Under the pieces are notes generated by a model that saw only the letters and a program-made list of their open reading frames with translations, was not told where the DNA came from and ran no database searches. From contig NZ_WJIE01000005.1 in NCBI RefSeq assembly GCF_009649845.1, forward strand, positions 186,001 to 250,000: a stretch of DNA of 64,000 bases. The letters run 5' to 3'. The DNA is from Polyangium spumosum (GTDB taxonomy: Bacteria > Myxococcota_A > Polyangia > Polyangiales > Polyangiaceae). The position numbers and the translations under genes are program-made. Positions 35,065 to 44,289 of this stretch are shown piece after piece. The stretch's first letter is position 1; each line of letters opens with the position of its first letter.

Positions 35065-36585
35065 ATGCAAGCGGAGACCATCGTGGTGGGTGCCGGCTCG
35101 TCCGGCGCGGTGATCGCGGCCCGCGCGACCGAGCGCTCGGATCGTGAGGTGCTGCTCGTCGAGGCCGGGCCCGACTATCCCCCGAGCGTGACGCTCCCGT
35201 CGGATCTCGTGGACGGCACGAAGAACTCGATGACCGAACACGACTGGGGGTTCTCCTACCTGCCCATGCCCGGGCACGACGCCTGGGTGTACCCGCGCGG
35301 CAAGGTCGTCGGAGGCTCCTCGGCGGTCAACACCTGCATCGCCCTCCGCGGCCAGCCCTACGATTACGACGAATGGGCCGCGCTCGGCCTGCCCGAATGG
35401 AGCTTCGAGGCCTGCCTGCCCGCGCTCAAGCGCCTCGAAGACGATCACGACATCCACAACCGATGGCACGGAGAGGGCGGCCCCATCCCGATCCGGCGCC
35501 ACCCGCCCGAGGAGCTCACCGCGTTCCAGGCTGCGTTCGTCGAGGCCTGCCGCGCCCTCGGTTTCCCGGCCTGCCCCGATCAAAACGACCCCGACCCGTT
35601 CGGCGTCGGCCCGCAGCCGATGAACAAGGTCGGCGGCGTCCGCATGAGCGCCGCGCGTTGTTATCTCGACGAGGACGTCCGCCGCCGCGACAACCTCCGG
35701 ATCCGCCCGCGCACCTGCGTCCGGCGCGTCCTCTTCCACAATGGCAAGGTCACGGGCCTCGAGGTCGAGACCGAGGGGAAGGTGGAGGTCGTCTCCACGA
35801 ACCGTGTCGTCCTCGCGGCCGGCGCCATTTCCACGCCGGGGATCCTCCTTCGCTCGGGGATCGGCCCGAGGGACCTCGTCGAGCGGCTCGGCGTCGAGCT
35901 CGTCTCCGACGTGCCGGCCGTGGGCGCGCGCCTGCTCGACCACCCGGGCTCGCTCGCGATCTTCATCCCGAAAAACCACGGATTCGCCAGCGTCCGGCAT
36001 CCGCTCATTCAAACCGTCTTGCGTTACACCTCGGAGGGCAGCCCCTTCCCGAGCGACATGCAGCTCCAGCCGTTCTCGTTCTTCGCCTGGCCCGGCAATC
36101 ACATGCCGCTCGTCGGCATCTCCTGCTGCGTGGGCAAACCTCGGGGCCACGGCCGCATCACCTGGACGAGCGCCGATCCTTCGGCCAAACCCCTCATCGA
36201 GCTCGAGACGGTCAGCCACCCCGACGACCGCGCCTGCGCCGCCGAGGCCATGGAGCTCGCCGGCCACGTCGCGCGGACGAGACCCTTGCGCGACCTCGTC
36301 GTCCCCTTCTGGCCGAACGACCACGTCCTCCGCAGCCGCGCGGAGATCTCGCGCTGGATCGAGTTCAGCTCCGGCTCGGGGTATCACCCCTCCGGCACCG
36401 TCCCGATGGGGCCGGAGGGGGATCCCGCGGCGGCCGTCGACGGCCGCGGCCACGTGCGTGGCGTCTCCGGCCTCATCGTGGCGGACGCGAGCATCATGCC
36501 GACGATCGTCAGTACGAACACGAACGTCACGGCGTTGATGATGGGCGAGCGGTTCGGGGAGTGGTTGCGGGACGGGGGGCTCTGA
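35065..36585 (+). CDS. GMC-family FAD-dependent oxidoreductase
   Basis: 506 aa glucose-methanol-choline-type oxidoreductase. The N-terminal dinucleotide fold IVVGAGSSGAVIAAR, the GMC signature GGSSAVNTCIALRGQPYDYD, and the C-terminal motif GSGYHPSGTVPMGPEGDP (His active-site candidate) with VADASIMPTIVSTNTNVTA are all present. This fits choline-dehydrogenase/alcohol-oxidase relatives; the substrate alcohol is unknown. The start at 35065 is fixed by the FAD motif. It ends exactly where the convergent lipoprotein gene ends (36585/36586). Confidence 0.88.
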   Translation: MQAETIVVGAGSSGAVIAARATERSDREVLLVEAGPDYPPSVTLPSDLVDGTKNSMTEHDWGFSYLPMPGHDAWVYPRGKVVGGSSAVNTCIALRGQPYDYDEWAALGLPEWSFEACLPALKRLEDDHDIHNRWHGEGGPIPIRRHPPEELTAFQAAFVEACRALGFPACPDQNDPDPFGVGPQPMNKVGGVRMSAARCYLDEDVRRRDNLRIRPRTCVRRVLFHNGKVTGLEVETEGKVEVVSTNRVVLAAGAISTPGILLRSGIGPRDLVERLGVELVSDVPAVGARLLDHPGSLAIFIPKNHGFASVRHPLIQTVLRYTSEGSPFPSDMQLQPFSFFAWPGNHMPLVGISCCVGKPRGHGRITWTSADPSAKPLIELETVSHPDDRACAAEAMELAGHVARTRPLRDLVVPFWPNDHVLRSRAEISRWIEFSSGSGYHPSGTVPMGPEGDPAAAVDGRGHVRGVSGLIVADASIMPTIVSTNTNVTALMMGERFGEWLRDGGL

Positions 36586-37608
36586 TCAGGGCATCGGTGC
36601 CTGATCGTAGACGCTCGGGCCGCACGTGCCGAAGGTGGCATTGCAGCTCGTGAACCCGAGCGACTTGCAGTCGATCTTCTCGATCTTGCCGGCGTTGCAG
36701 ATCACGACCGAGTCACCCTCGCACGTGGTGTCGTTCCCGGGCGTCGGATCACACTCGTTCGCGAGCCCGCAGAAATTCGCGACGCCCATCGTTTGGCAGG
36801 TAAACCCCGTCACGAGCGTGCCGCACTCGATCGCGTGCTCGCCGCCGTTCACGCACGCGCGCAGGGCCGTCCCGTCGCACGCGAGCCCCTTGTCGTAGTT
36901 GATCTCGAGCGGGCCGACCAGGTCCGTCTGGCACGTGGCGCCCGTCCCGAGGCACGCCACGCCGCCGAAGGGCGCGTCCTTGCACGTGAGCCCGTAATCG
37001 GCGCAGACCGGGCCGCTGACCTCGCTCCCGTTGCAGACGCGGGGCGCGCCGTCCTGGCAGGACGCCTGGAACGAGCCGGGATCGCAGGTCGGCCCCGGCA
37101 TCGCCGCCCCGACGCAGTTGCCCTCGGCCTCGGAGCACGTGGTGCCGACCTTGCTGCAATCCACGGTGAACGCGAGCTGGTCGTCGCAGACCTTCAGCAC
37201 GTCCCCCGTGCACGTGGGCATACACGGGCCCGACAGGTCGATCTTGACGCCGAGGCATTCCTCGACCGCCTGGCAGCCGTTCGCCTTCTCCGCGAAGCAT
37301 TGCGTGTAATTCGTCAGGGCGAGCTCGTCGGGCGTCCCCCGCTCCGTGTGGAAGCGGTTCAGGACCCGCTGGATGCCGTCGTCCGGCACGCAGCTCCCGA
37401 CGAAGATCGCGGCCTTCAGCGCGGCGCCCGGATCCTTCGGCCCGGCAGGATCCGGCGTCGTGCCGGAGCCGCCGGACCCGCCCGCGCCGCCCGCGCCGCC
37501 GGTGCCACCCGCGCCGCCCGCGCCCGTGGTGTTGCTGGCCTCCGGTCCACACGCCAGCACAAACCCGGCGAGGACGGAGGCCATCACGACCGTCTTCCGA
37601 TGCAGCAT
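36586..37608 (-). CDS. secreted cysteine-rich lipoprotein
   Basis: 340 aa. Signal MLHRKTVVMASVLAGFVLAC with the lipobox C, then a Gly/Ser/Thr/Ala linker (AGGTGGAGGAGGSGGSG). The remaining ~270 residues contain more than 20 cysteines in loosely repeated segments (CMPTCTGDVLKVCDDQLAF, CQTMGVANFCGLANECDP, CNAGKIEKIDCKSLGFTSC), a pattern common in myxobacterial surface lipoproteins. Probably disulfide-stabilised and surface-exposed, function unknown. Follows the VWA gene on the same strand (16-bp gap) and is likely co-transcribed with it. Confidence 0.75.
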   Translation of the reverse strand: MLHRKTVVMASVLAGFVLACGPEASNTTGAGGAGGTGGAGGAGGSGGSGTTPDPAGPKDPGAALKAAIFVGSCVPDDGIQRVLNRFHTERGTPDELALTNYTQCFAEKANGCQAVEECLGVKIDLSGPCMPTCTGDVLKVCDDQLAFTVDCSKVGTTCSEAEGNCVGAAMPGPTCDPGSFQASCQDGAPRVCNGSEVSGPVCADYGLTCKDAPFGGVACLGTGATCQTDLVGPLEINYDKGLACDGTALRACVNGGEHAIECGTLVTGFTCQTMGVANFCGLANECDPTPGNDTTCEGDSVVICNAGKIEKIDCKSLGFTSCNATFGTCGPSVYDQAPMP

Positions 37609-37624
37609 GTTCCTTCTCGTCCGC

Positions 37625-38944
37625 TCAGTTGGCGCCGCCTGGATCACAGGCGAAGAGCACGGCGACCTTGGCTCCCTCGTCGTTCTTGACCACGCCGCAC
37701 GTGTCCGGGCAGAGGTGGATCTGGTTCGCGTCCTTGTCGATGTAGAACGACTCCGCCGCGCAAGACGCGAGGTCGGCGACCTGCTTGAACTGCTGGTTCG
37801 GCGACATGTCGCCCGGCGCGTAATCGACGACCACGCTGTTCAGATCGACCGTCGTCCCCTCCGGCGGATCGGGGATCGCGAAGCTGCAGGCGACCTGCGC
37901 GCCCGCCACGACGCCCTCCGCGATCGCCTGGAAGACGGCATCGTAGGAGGTCGTGTCGCAGAGCGGGAACTTCAGCCCGCCCGTGAGGTTGCTCAGGCCC
38001 TGGTACCCCGTGCCCGGATCGGCGGCGGTCGGGCACTCGCCCGTGATGATCGGATCGGTGGGATCGTAGGGCTTGGTCGCCGGGTTGTTGTAGGCCATCG
38101 CGACGATGCTGTAGAAGCGATAGTTGCGATTGGCGGCGGTGCCGAAGTTGTCCGGCGACATCGCGAGCAGCGCCGCGTCCCAGTTGTTCGCGGACGTCGT
38201 CCCGCCGGCCACGGAGTTGCCGTCCGAGTAGGTGGTCCCGCCGTAGCTGCACGAGACGCCGTCGTCCGTGAGCTCGATGAAGGTCTTGAACGAGTCCGGC
38301 CGCAGCCATTCCTGCCAGCCCATCGAGGCGGCGCCGCTGAGGTCGGGGGTGGTGAACGTCGAGAGGACCTTGCAGAGCGAGTCGTGGCTGCCGATCTCGA
38401 CGTTGTAATGGTAGAACTTGCCGGGGTTGTTCACGGGCTGGGCCGGCGGGCTCGCGCAGCCGCCCGCGGGGATGCCGGAGAGCGGGGCCTCGATGCACAC
38501 CGACTGCGCGCTCGACGCGCTGCCGTGCCTGGCGATCATGATCACGCGGTAATCGATGCCGCTCTGCTCGATGATCTGGGCGAAGTTCTGGTTGATGTTG
38601 TTCTGAACGCCGATGATCTCGGCGCTCATGCTGCCCGAGTTGTCGATCACGATGATGACGTCGACGGGCTTCTTGACGAGCGTCGCCTCCGAGCTCTGGC
38701 TCACGCACGCGCTGTCCTCGGAGAGCGCGCCGTCGTTCGAGCCGGCGTCGAAGAAGCTGATGTCGCCGCCTTCGCCGCCCGTGCCATTGCCCCCGCCGCC
38801 CTGCGACGAGCCGGACGAGTTGCCACCGGTGTTGCCCGCTCCCGAGCCCGTGTTGTCCCCGCCCGAGCAGCCCACGCCGAGCGCCGCGCTGCCGAAAGAG
38901 AAGGCCGCGAGCGCGCCAAGGAAGATCATTCGATTCGTGCGCAT
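37625..38944 (-). CDS. VWA-domain lipoprotein
   Basis: 439 aa. ATG at 38944 with a strong GGAGGAA ribosome site. Signal MRTNRMIFLGALAAFSFGSA with a C in GVGCSGG, and a Gly/Ser/Asn linker. The von Willebrand A domain starts at VDVIIVIDNSGSMSAEI with the MIDAS motif D-x-S-x-S, followed by QNNINQNFAQIIEQSGIDYR. MIDAS Thr/Asp partners are expected later (ELTDDGVSC). A cysteine-containing region completes the C-terminus. It is the upstream member of a two-gene operon with the Cys-rich lipoprotein. Likely envelope protein-binding role, metal-dependent by family. Confidence 0.85.
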   Translation of the reverse strand: MRTNRMIFLGALAAFSFGSAALGVGCSGGDNTGSGAGNTGGNSSGSSQGGGGNGTGGEGGDISFFDAGSNDGALSEDSACVSQSSEATLVKKPVDVIIVIDNSGSMSAEIIGVQNNINQNFAQIIEQSGIDYRVIMIARHGSASSAQSVCIEAPLSGIPAGGCASPPAQPVNNPGKFYHYNVEIGSHDSLCKVLSTFTTPDLSGAASMGWQEWLRPDSFKTFIELTDDGVSCSYGGTTYSDGNSVAGGTTSANNWDAALLAMSPDNFGTAANRNYRFYSIVAMAYNNPATKPYDPTDPIITGECPTAADPGTGYQGLSNLTGGLKFPLCDTTSYDAVFQAIAEGVVAGAQVACSFAIPDPPEGTTVDLNSVVVDYAPGDMSPNQQFKQVADLASCAAESFYIDKDANQIHLCPDTCGVVKNDEGAKVAVLFACDPGGAN

Positions 38945-39148
38945 GTTAATTCCTCCGGGCGCAAGCATCGGCCAGGCCGCCGCGGGATGCAAGCACTCGA
39001 AGCCGGGAGCAGGGGCTCACCGCCCGCGGACGGGTCCGTCCACCTGGCCGCGGGTCCTGTCTCGGACCAGGGACCGCTCCCCCGGGTCCCCGCTCCCGTT
39101 CCTCGCGAAGCCCTGACGCGCGTGGCCGAGGTGGTTAGGCTCCCCCGC

Positions 39149-39595
39149 ATGGCCAGAACCGAGAGCAAGGGTCGTATCGTCACGGACAGCCGCCGCATCG
39201 AGGAGATCGCACGCAATGCCAGGCGGGTCGCCGTGCTCGGCATCAAGACCGAAGCGCAGGCGGGCCAGCCCGCCCATTACGTGCCCGCGTATCTCCAGGG
39301 CGCGGGCGTCGAGATCGTCCCCGTCCCCGTCTATTACCCCGACGTGACGAAGATCCTCGGCCAGCCCGTCTATCGGCGCCTCGCCGACGTGCCGGGCGAG
39401 ATCGACATCCTCGACGTCTTCCGGCGCCCGAGCGACATCCCGCCGCACGTGGACGACATCCTCGCGTTGCGCCCGAAGGTCGTCTGGTTCCAGTCGGGCA
39501 TTCGTAACGACGAAGTGGCCGAGCGCCTCGCGCGCGAAGGAATCGAGGTCGTTCAAGACCGCTGCTTGATGGTCGAACACCGCCACGCGCGCTGA
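39149..39595 (+). CDS. CoA-binding-domain protein (YccU-like)
   Basis: 148 aa single CoA-binding (Rossmann-like) domain: ARRVAVLGIKTEAQAGQPAH, then YLQGAGVEIVPVPVYYPDV, ILGQPVYRRLADVPGEIDI, LALRPKVVWFQSGIRNDEV and a final VVQDRCLMVEHRH. These match the short YccU/YneT type of CoA-binding proteins. ATG at 39149. No neighbours on the same strand until 40071, so it is monocistronic. Function is unassigned in the family. Confidence 0.82.
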   Translation: MARTESKGRIVTDSRRIEEIARNARRVAVLGIKTEAQAGQPAHYVPAYLQGAGVEIVPVPVYYPDVTKILGQPVYRRLADVPGEIDILDVFRRPSDIPPHVDDILALRPKVVWFQSGIRNDEVAERLAREGIEVVQDRCLMVEHRHAR

Positions 39596-40070
39596 ATGGA
39601 CGGGGCGCTCTTTCCGGAACACCGGAACGACCTTGGTCGTCGGAGGACGGGGGCTGTTCGGGCGCGGGACGAGCGGAGGCGTGATCGGCCGGGGGCCGTT
39701 CCCCGCCCGGACGAGACCGGCGCGTGGCCCTCGGCGCGCCCGGCGAAAAACAGCCGCGGGCCCCTCGCGCGGCCGGGGGCCGTTTCGCGAAACCAGGGCT
39801 GGCTCGCCACGGGGACCGAGGTTGTTCGGGCCCCGAACCCCCCTCGGCCCGATCGCGCGGCGCCTGTCTCGCGGCGGCGCCGGAGGAGGACGACCACGAC
39901 GAGCCCGGTTCTCGCCGGAGACCGAGGCAGCGCGAGCGCGCGGAACCTCGACGGGGCGAGACCGGGGGTGGCGGGCGCCGGAGACACGAGCGGTCCGGGG
40001 GCGAAACAGGCGCGGGGCGCTCCGCGCGGCGGTTGTTTCGCGGTTCCGGAGGCCCGCGAGCTCGTGCAGA
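39596..40070. other. 475-bp GC-rich spacer with degenerate GTTTCG/GAAAC repeats, no convincing gene
   Basis: Open frames exist only because of extreme GC content. The region holds recurrent short units, e.g. GGGGGCCGTT (twice), a perfect GTTTCGCGAAAC palindrome and its relatives GAAACCAGGGC, GAAACAGGC and GAAAAACAGCC, and GAGGTTGTTCGGGCC. This is similar in style to the repeat-rich spacer at 14.0-14.5 kb. The kinase reading frame continues through it to 39633 but the residues have no similarity to a kinase N-terminus. A promoter for the kinase operon should lie near its 3' end but I cannot pick one. Confidence 0.5.
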
Positions 40071-42683
40071 ATGCGCCGATCCCGCCTGATGCTCGCCGAG
40101 AACACGATCTTCGCCGGACGTTACCGGCTCGTACGTCGCATCGCGGCGGGCGGCATGGGCGAGGTCTACGAGGCGCGGCACCTCGAGACCGAGAGGCCCG
40201 CGGCGCTCAAGGTGATGCTCCCGCACGTCGCCGAGAGCGCCGCGCTCCGCGAGAGGTTCCGCCTCGAAGCGCGCGCCGCCGCGCTCGTCGAGAGCGCCCA
40301 CGTCGTCGAGGTGCTCGACGCAGGCGTCGACGAGGCCACCGAGAGCCCGTTCCTCGTGATGGAGCTCCTGCGCGGCGAGGACCTCGGCAAGCGGAGCGCG
40401 CGGCTCGGGCCGCTGCCGCCGGAGGAGGTCGCGACGTGGATCCTGCAGACGGCGCGCGGGCTCGACGCGCTGCACGCCGCGTCGATCGTGCATCGGGACC
40501 TGAAGCCGTCGAACCTGTTCCTCGCCGAGCGCGCCGGCGAAGCGCCGCGCATCAAGCTGCTCGATCTCGGCGTCGTGAAGCGCGTGGCCGAGACGGCGGG
40601 CACGACCTCGGCCGTGGGGACGCCGCTCTACATGGCGCCCGAGCAGCTCCGGAACGGCAAGGTCGGGCCGCAGACGGACGTGTATGCGCTCGGGATGGTG
40701 GCGTATTCGCTGCTCGTCGGGCGCGCGTACTGGGCCGCGGAAGCGGAGGACGCGGAGAACACGCTCGCGTTCGCGCTGACCACGCTCGACGGTCCGCCGG
40801 AGCCTCCGAGCACACGCGCCGCGAGGGCCGGGGTCACGCTGCCCGTCACGTTCGACGTGTGGTTCGGGCTGGCGACCGCGAAAGAAGCCCAGGACCGCTT
40901 CCCGAGCGCGGGCGCCGCGGCCGAGGAGCTCGCGATCGCGCTCGGCGTGAAGGGCGAGGGCGCGACACGCACGCTCTCGCTCGACGGCGAACGACGGATT
41001 GCCCTGCCAAACGAGGCGCCCGCCGCCACGAAGACCCGCGACATGCGGCGGACGATCGCGGCGGCGATCGGGATCGTGGCGCTCGCCGGGGGCGCATGGT
41101 TCTTGTTGCAACGAAGGACGGAGGCGCCTCCGCCGTCGCCCGCGCCACGCGCGACCGTCGCGTCGATCGAGTGCACGGCCGCGAAGATCACGGGGCCGGG
41201 CGCGACGGACAAACTCGCCGACGCGCTCGGGAAAGGTGCCTGCGCGCGCCTCGCGATCGAGCTCGGCGTGGTCTGGAACAACGAACCCGGCGCGCGGCTC
41301 GACGTCACGGCCGAGCTCGGCGAGGGGAACACGAAGGTCACGCTCGCCATCGCCGGCGAGAAGGCCGAAGGCGAGGGCGCGACGCCGATCGTCGCGACGA
41401 ACGCCGCGATCCAGGCGCTCCTGCCGGCCCTCACCAAGCCGGCGCCGTCGAAAGAATACCTCGTGGACTGGGGCGTCGGAGACGTGACGAGCGCCTACCG
41501 GATCGAGCGCGTGGTGCGGCGTCGCGCGTTCGACTTCGCGCCGCGCGACGGGGTCGAGGCGGAGGCGCTCGCTCGGACGAACCCCGACTCGGCCGTGCCG
41601 CACGTGCTGCTCGCGTGTGATCGGCGTCGAGAGGGCGATCCGGCGAGCGCCGTGGTGGCCAAGGAGGCCGCGCTCGTCCGCCTCTCCTCGTTGCCGAAGC
41701 GTCGCGCGAACGTGCTCGAAGGCCTGCTCCGTACGTACGTGCGGCCCGCGAACGACGACGAGATGGCGCGGGGCGTGGCGCTCCTGGTCCAGTCGTACGG
41801 CGAGCTCGCGGAGGACCCGGATTTCGCGGCGCTCTACACGTCGTGCGGGTGCATCGTGACGGAACAGACGCTGCCGATGACGGACTGGCTCGCCAAACGC
41901 TGGCCTACGATGGCGCTGCCGATCCTGCGCTGCGCGTTCCCCGCGGCGAGCAAGGACGACGCGCGGCTCACGCGTTTCCTCGGCTGGATGGACGCGACGC
42001 TTCCGGAGTGGAAGGGCCTCTGGGTCGAGACGCTGCTCGAAGCAGGCCGGATCGAGGAAGCGCGGGAAGCCGAGCTGATCCGGCGCGAGCTCGGCGCGGA
42101 GACGGCCACGCGCGCCGAGCTCGCGCGGGATCGTGCGCTCATCGCGTTCGCCTCGCTCGACGGGAAGGCGGCGCGCGCGGCTGCCGAGGAGATGCTCGGC
42201 GAGCCCGATCCCGAGGCGAACCACGAGGGCGCGGAGCTGCGCATCGGCGCGATGCTGCTCGCGGGAAAGGTCGACGACGCGCTCGCGTCGTTCGGCTACG
42301 AGGTCGGCCGTCAAAAGGCCCTCGGGCGCGCGAAGCAGGCCGGCGAGCTCGCCGAGGAAGAGCAGCGGATCCGACGCTTGCTCGGGCGCACGTCGAAGGG
42401 CGAGGTGGTCGCGGCCGCGGCGGAGGAAGATCGCTCCGACTTCGAAAAGGGCCTCGCTCTCGAGGCGCGCGGCAAGCGGAGAGAGGCAGAGGCCGCCTAC
42501 CGAGCCTGCCTCGTGCGGCCGTGGCAGAGGCCCTTCGACACGATCGCGGCGCGTGTCCGGCTCGCCGAGCTCGTGCGCGCCGCGGGCAAGGCGGACGAGG
42601 CGCGCGCGCTCGACGCCGCCGTGAACGAGGCCTGGGCCGGGGCGGATCCGGGCCTAGGCGACTTCGTTCGCCGCATGAAGTAA
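40071..42683 (+). CDS. membrane-spanning serine/threonine protein kinase with a TPR-like sensor region
   Basis: 870 aa. Start at 40071 (MRRSRLMLAENTIFAGRYRL); M at 40089 is an alternative. Kinase core: Gly loop AAGGMGEVY, Lys K47 in AALKVML, HRDLKPSN (HRD 141-143), DLG in LLDLGVVKR, and APEQLRNG. All catalytic residues are present. One membrane helix at ~327-346 (AIGIVALAGGAWFLL) separates it from ~520 residues of periplasmic, mostly helical sequence that looks TPR-like (e.g. RANVLEGLLRTYV, AEAAYRACLV). Followed after 12 bp by the FHA enhancer-binding protein gene, so the kinase probably phosphorylates or recruits that regulator. Confidence 0.85.
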   Translation: MRRSRLMLAENTIFAGRYRLVRRIAAGGMGEVYEARHLETERPAALKVMLPHVAESAALRERFRLEARAAALVESAHVVEVLDAGVDEATESPFLVMELLRGEDLGKRSARLGPLPPEEVATWILQTARGLDALHAASIVHRDLKPSNLFLAERAGEAPRIKLLDLGVVKRVAETAGTTSAVGTPLYMAPEQLRNGKVGPQTDVYALGMVAYSLLVGRAYWAAEAEDAENTLAFALTTLDGPPEPPSTRAARAGVTLPVTFDVWFGLATAKEAQDRFPSAGAAAEELAIALGVKGEGATRTLSLDGERRIALPNEAPAATKTRDMRRTIAAAIGIVALAGGAWFLLQRRTEAPPPSPAPRATVASIECTAAKITGPGATDKLADALGKGACARLAIELGVVWNNEPGARLDVTAELGEGNTKVTLAIAGEKAEGEGATPIVATNAAIQALLPALTKPAPSKEYLVDWGVGDVTSAYRIERVVRRRAFDFAPRDGVEAEALARTNPDSAVPHVLLACDRRREGDPASAVVAKEAALVRLSSLPKRRANVLEGLLRTYVRPANDDEMARGVALLVQSYGELAEDPDFAALYTSCGCIVTEQTLPMTDWLAKRWPTMALPILRCAFPAASKDDARLTRFLGWMDATLPEWKGLWVETLLEAGRIEEAREAELIRRELGAETATRAELARDRALIAFASLDGKAARAAAEEMLGEPDPEANHEGAELRIGAMLLAGKVDDALASFGYEVGRQKALGRAKQAGELAEEEQRIRRLLGRTSKGEVVAAAAEEDRSDFEKGLALEARGKRREAEAAYRACLVRPWQRPFDTIAARVRLAELVRAAGKADEARALDAAVNEAWAGADPGLGDFVRRMK

Positions 42684-42695
42684 AACGGTCCGCGC

Positions 42696-44090
42696 ATGAC
42701 GAGCGGCGACACGAAGACGCTCTCGCCGACGAGGGACGCGGGCTCCGATCGCGCGGCCGTCCGCGCGCCTTTGCTCTTCCTCTGCCTCGAGAGCCACCGC
42801 CCCTTCGCCCCCGCCGCGCGCCTCTCGCTCGCGGGGATCGACGAGGTCACCTTCGGCCGCGGCGCGCCGCGCTCGTTCGAACGCCCGTCGCCGCGGCGGC
42901 TCGCCGTGCGCGTCGACGACGCCTGGATGAGCACGAACCACGCCCGGATCGGCAAGGTCCTCGGCCGCTTCACGATCGAGGACCTCGGCTCGAAGAACGG
43001 CACGCGCGTCAACGGCGAGGCCGTCACGCGCGCCGCGCTCGCGGACGGCGACCTCCTCGAGCTCGGCCGCACGTTTTTCGTCTTCCGCGAGGGCCTCGTG
43101 GTCTCACCGGATGAACCTCCGATCGTCGAGGTCTCCGCGGACGGGGCGAAGGCGCCCGGCCTCGCGACGCTCCTGCCCTCGCTCGGCCGCGCGTACGAGA
43201 CGCTCGCCGTGATCTCGCGGGCGACCTTGCCGATCCTCGTGACGGGCGAGACGGGCACGGGCAAGGAGGTGACGGCGCGCGCGATCCACGCGCTCTCGGG
43301 GCGTCCGGGGGCGTACGTCGCTCTGAACTGCGGCGCGCTTCCCGAGTCGCTCGTCGAGGCGGAGCTCTTCGGCCATCGGCGCGGCGCGTTCTCCGATGCG
43401 AAGGAGGATCGACCCGGCCTCGTGCGCGCCGCCGATCGTGGCACCTTGTTCCTCGACGAGATCGGCGAGCTCCGGCCGCCTGCGCAGGCGGCGCTCCTGC
43501 GCGTGCTCGAGGAGCGCGAGGTGCGGCCGATCGGCGCGACGTCGCCGGTGAAGGTCGACGTTCGCTTCGTCTCGGCCACGAACCGTGGCCTCGAAAAGAT
43601 GGTCTCTGCCGGCGCGTTCCGCGCGGACCTCTTCCATCGGCTCGCGGGCCATCACATCGAGCTCTCGCCTCTGCGGGAGCGCCGCGAGGATCTCTTCCTC
43701 GTCGCGGCCTCGCTCATCGAGCGTCACGCGGGGGCCGAGGCCTCGCGGGTGCGTTTTCACCCGTCGGCGGCGCGCGTGATGTTCGAGTATGGTTTTCCCG
43801 GGAACGCGCGGGAGCTGGAGAAGGTGCTCGGCGCGGCGCTCGCGCTCGCGGGCGGGGGCGAGGTCGGGCTCGAACACCTCCCGCCCTGGGCGCGCGGCGA
43901 GGCCGCGGACGAGCCAGCGGCGGCGGTGAAGGAGGGCGAGGGCGAACCGCTGCGCGAGGAGCTCGTACGCCTCTTCCGCGAGCACAAGGGCAACGTCTCG
44001 GCCGTGGCGCGCGTGATGGGCAAGGCGCGGATGCAGGTGCAGCGGTGGATGAAGCGGTACGGGATCGATCCCGAGGCGTTCAAGAAATAG
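42696..44090 (+). CDS. FHA-domain sigma-54 enhancer-binding protein
   Basis: 464 aa. N-terminal FHA domain (~45-130) with VTFGRG, MSTNHARI and SKNGTRVNG (99-107), which binds phosphothreonine. AAA+ domain: Walker A GETGTGKE (184-191), Walker B LFLDEIGE (251-258), SATNRG, FRADLFHRL as R-finger region. The sigma-54-contacting loop, normally GAFTGA, reads GAFSDA (230-235). The C-terminus has a Fis-type helix-turn-helix (EHKGNVSAVARVMGKARMQV). It follows the kinase by 12 bp; FHA plus kinase indicates phosphorylation-triggered control. A -24/-12 promoter and phased TGCAAC repeats follow immediately (44105-44235). Confidence 0.88.
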   Translation: MTSGDTKTLSPTRDAGSDRAAVRAPLLFLCLESHRPFAPAARLSLAGIDEVTFGRGAPRSFERPSPRRLAVRVDDAWMSTNHARIGKVLGRFTIEDLGSKNGTRVNGEAVTRAALADGDLLELGRTFFVFREGLVVSPDEPPIVEVSADGAKAPGLATLLPSLGRAYETLAVISRATLPILVTGETGTGKEVTARAIHALSGRPGAYVALNCGALPESLVEAELFGHRRGAFSDAKEDRPGLVRAADRGTLFLDEIGELRPPAQAALLRVLEEREVRPIGATSPVKVDVRFVSATNRGLEKMVSAGAFRADLFHRLAGHHIELSPLRERREDLFLVAASLIERHAGAEASRVRFHPSAARVMFEYGFPGNARELEKVLGAALALAGGGEVGLEHLPPWARGEAADEPAAAVKEGEGEPLREELVRLFREHKGNVSAVARVMGKARMQVQRWMKRYGIDPEAFKK

Positions 44091-44104
44091 GGGGGTCGAG
44101 CTGG

Positions 44105-44162
44105 TGCAACACCTGCAACAGGGGGGTGCAACCGGTGCAACCGCCACGATCGGCCCTGCAAC
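44105..44162. repeat. five helically phased TGCAAC repeats, probable enhancer-binding site
   Basis: TGCAAC occurs at 44105, 44114, 44127, 44136 and 44157 (start positions). The first four form two pairs with 9-bp internal spacing that repeat at 22 bp, and the fifth is 21 bp beyond the fourth: two helical turns. The array lies about 84-141 bp upstream of the predicted start of the sigma-54 promoter at 44220-44235, the usual distance for enhancer-binding-protein sites. Confidence 0.7.
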
Positions 44163-44219
44163 AGCCGCATTTCGGAGAGCCAACCCACGAATTGCCGCCC
44201 TCGCGGCCTCCTTTCGACC

Positions 44220-44235
44220 TGGCACGCCCGCTGCA
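44220..44235 (+). promoter_or_regulatory. sigma-54 (-24/-12) promoter
   Basis: TGGCACGCCCGCTGCA matches the consensus TGGCACG-N4-TTGCW at all but one position (C for the first T of TTGC). The invariant GG (44221-44222) and GC (44233-44234) are separated by exactly 10 bases. The start would be near 44246, about 44 bp upstream of the 44290 ATG. Confidence 0.8.
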
Positions 44236-44289
44236 ATGCCTCCTCGACGAAGCCGACGACAACCCCGGCAGAAATGAATGGAGGTTCCC

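Noticed and set aside
39633..40070. 146-residue N-terminal extension of the kinase
   Set aside because: Gly/Arg/Pro-rich translation of the repeat spacer; the kinase domain starts right after 40071.
39243..42314. 1023-codon minus-strand frame
   Set aside because: Antisense of the CoA-binding protein, spacer and kinase; no domains.
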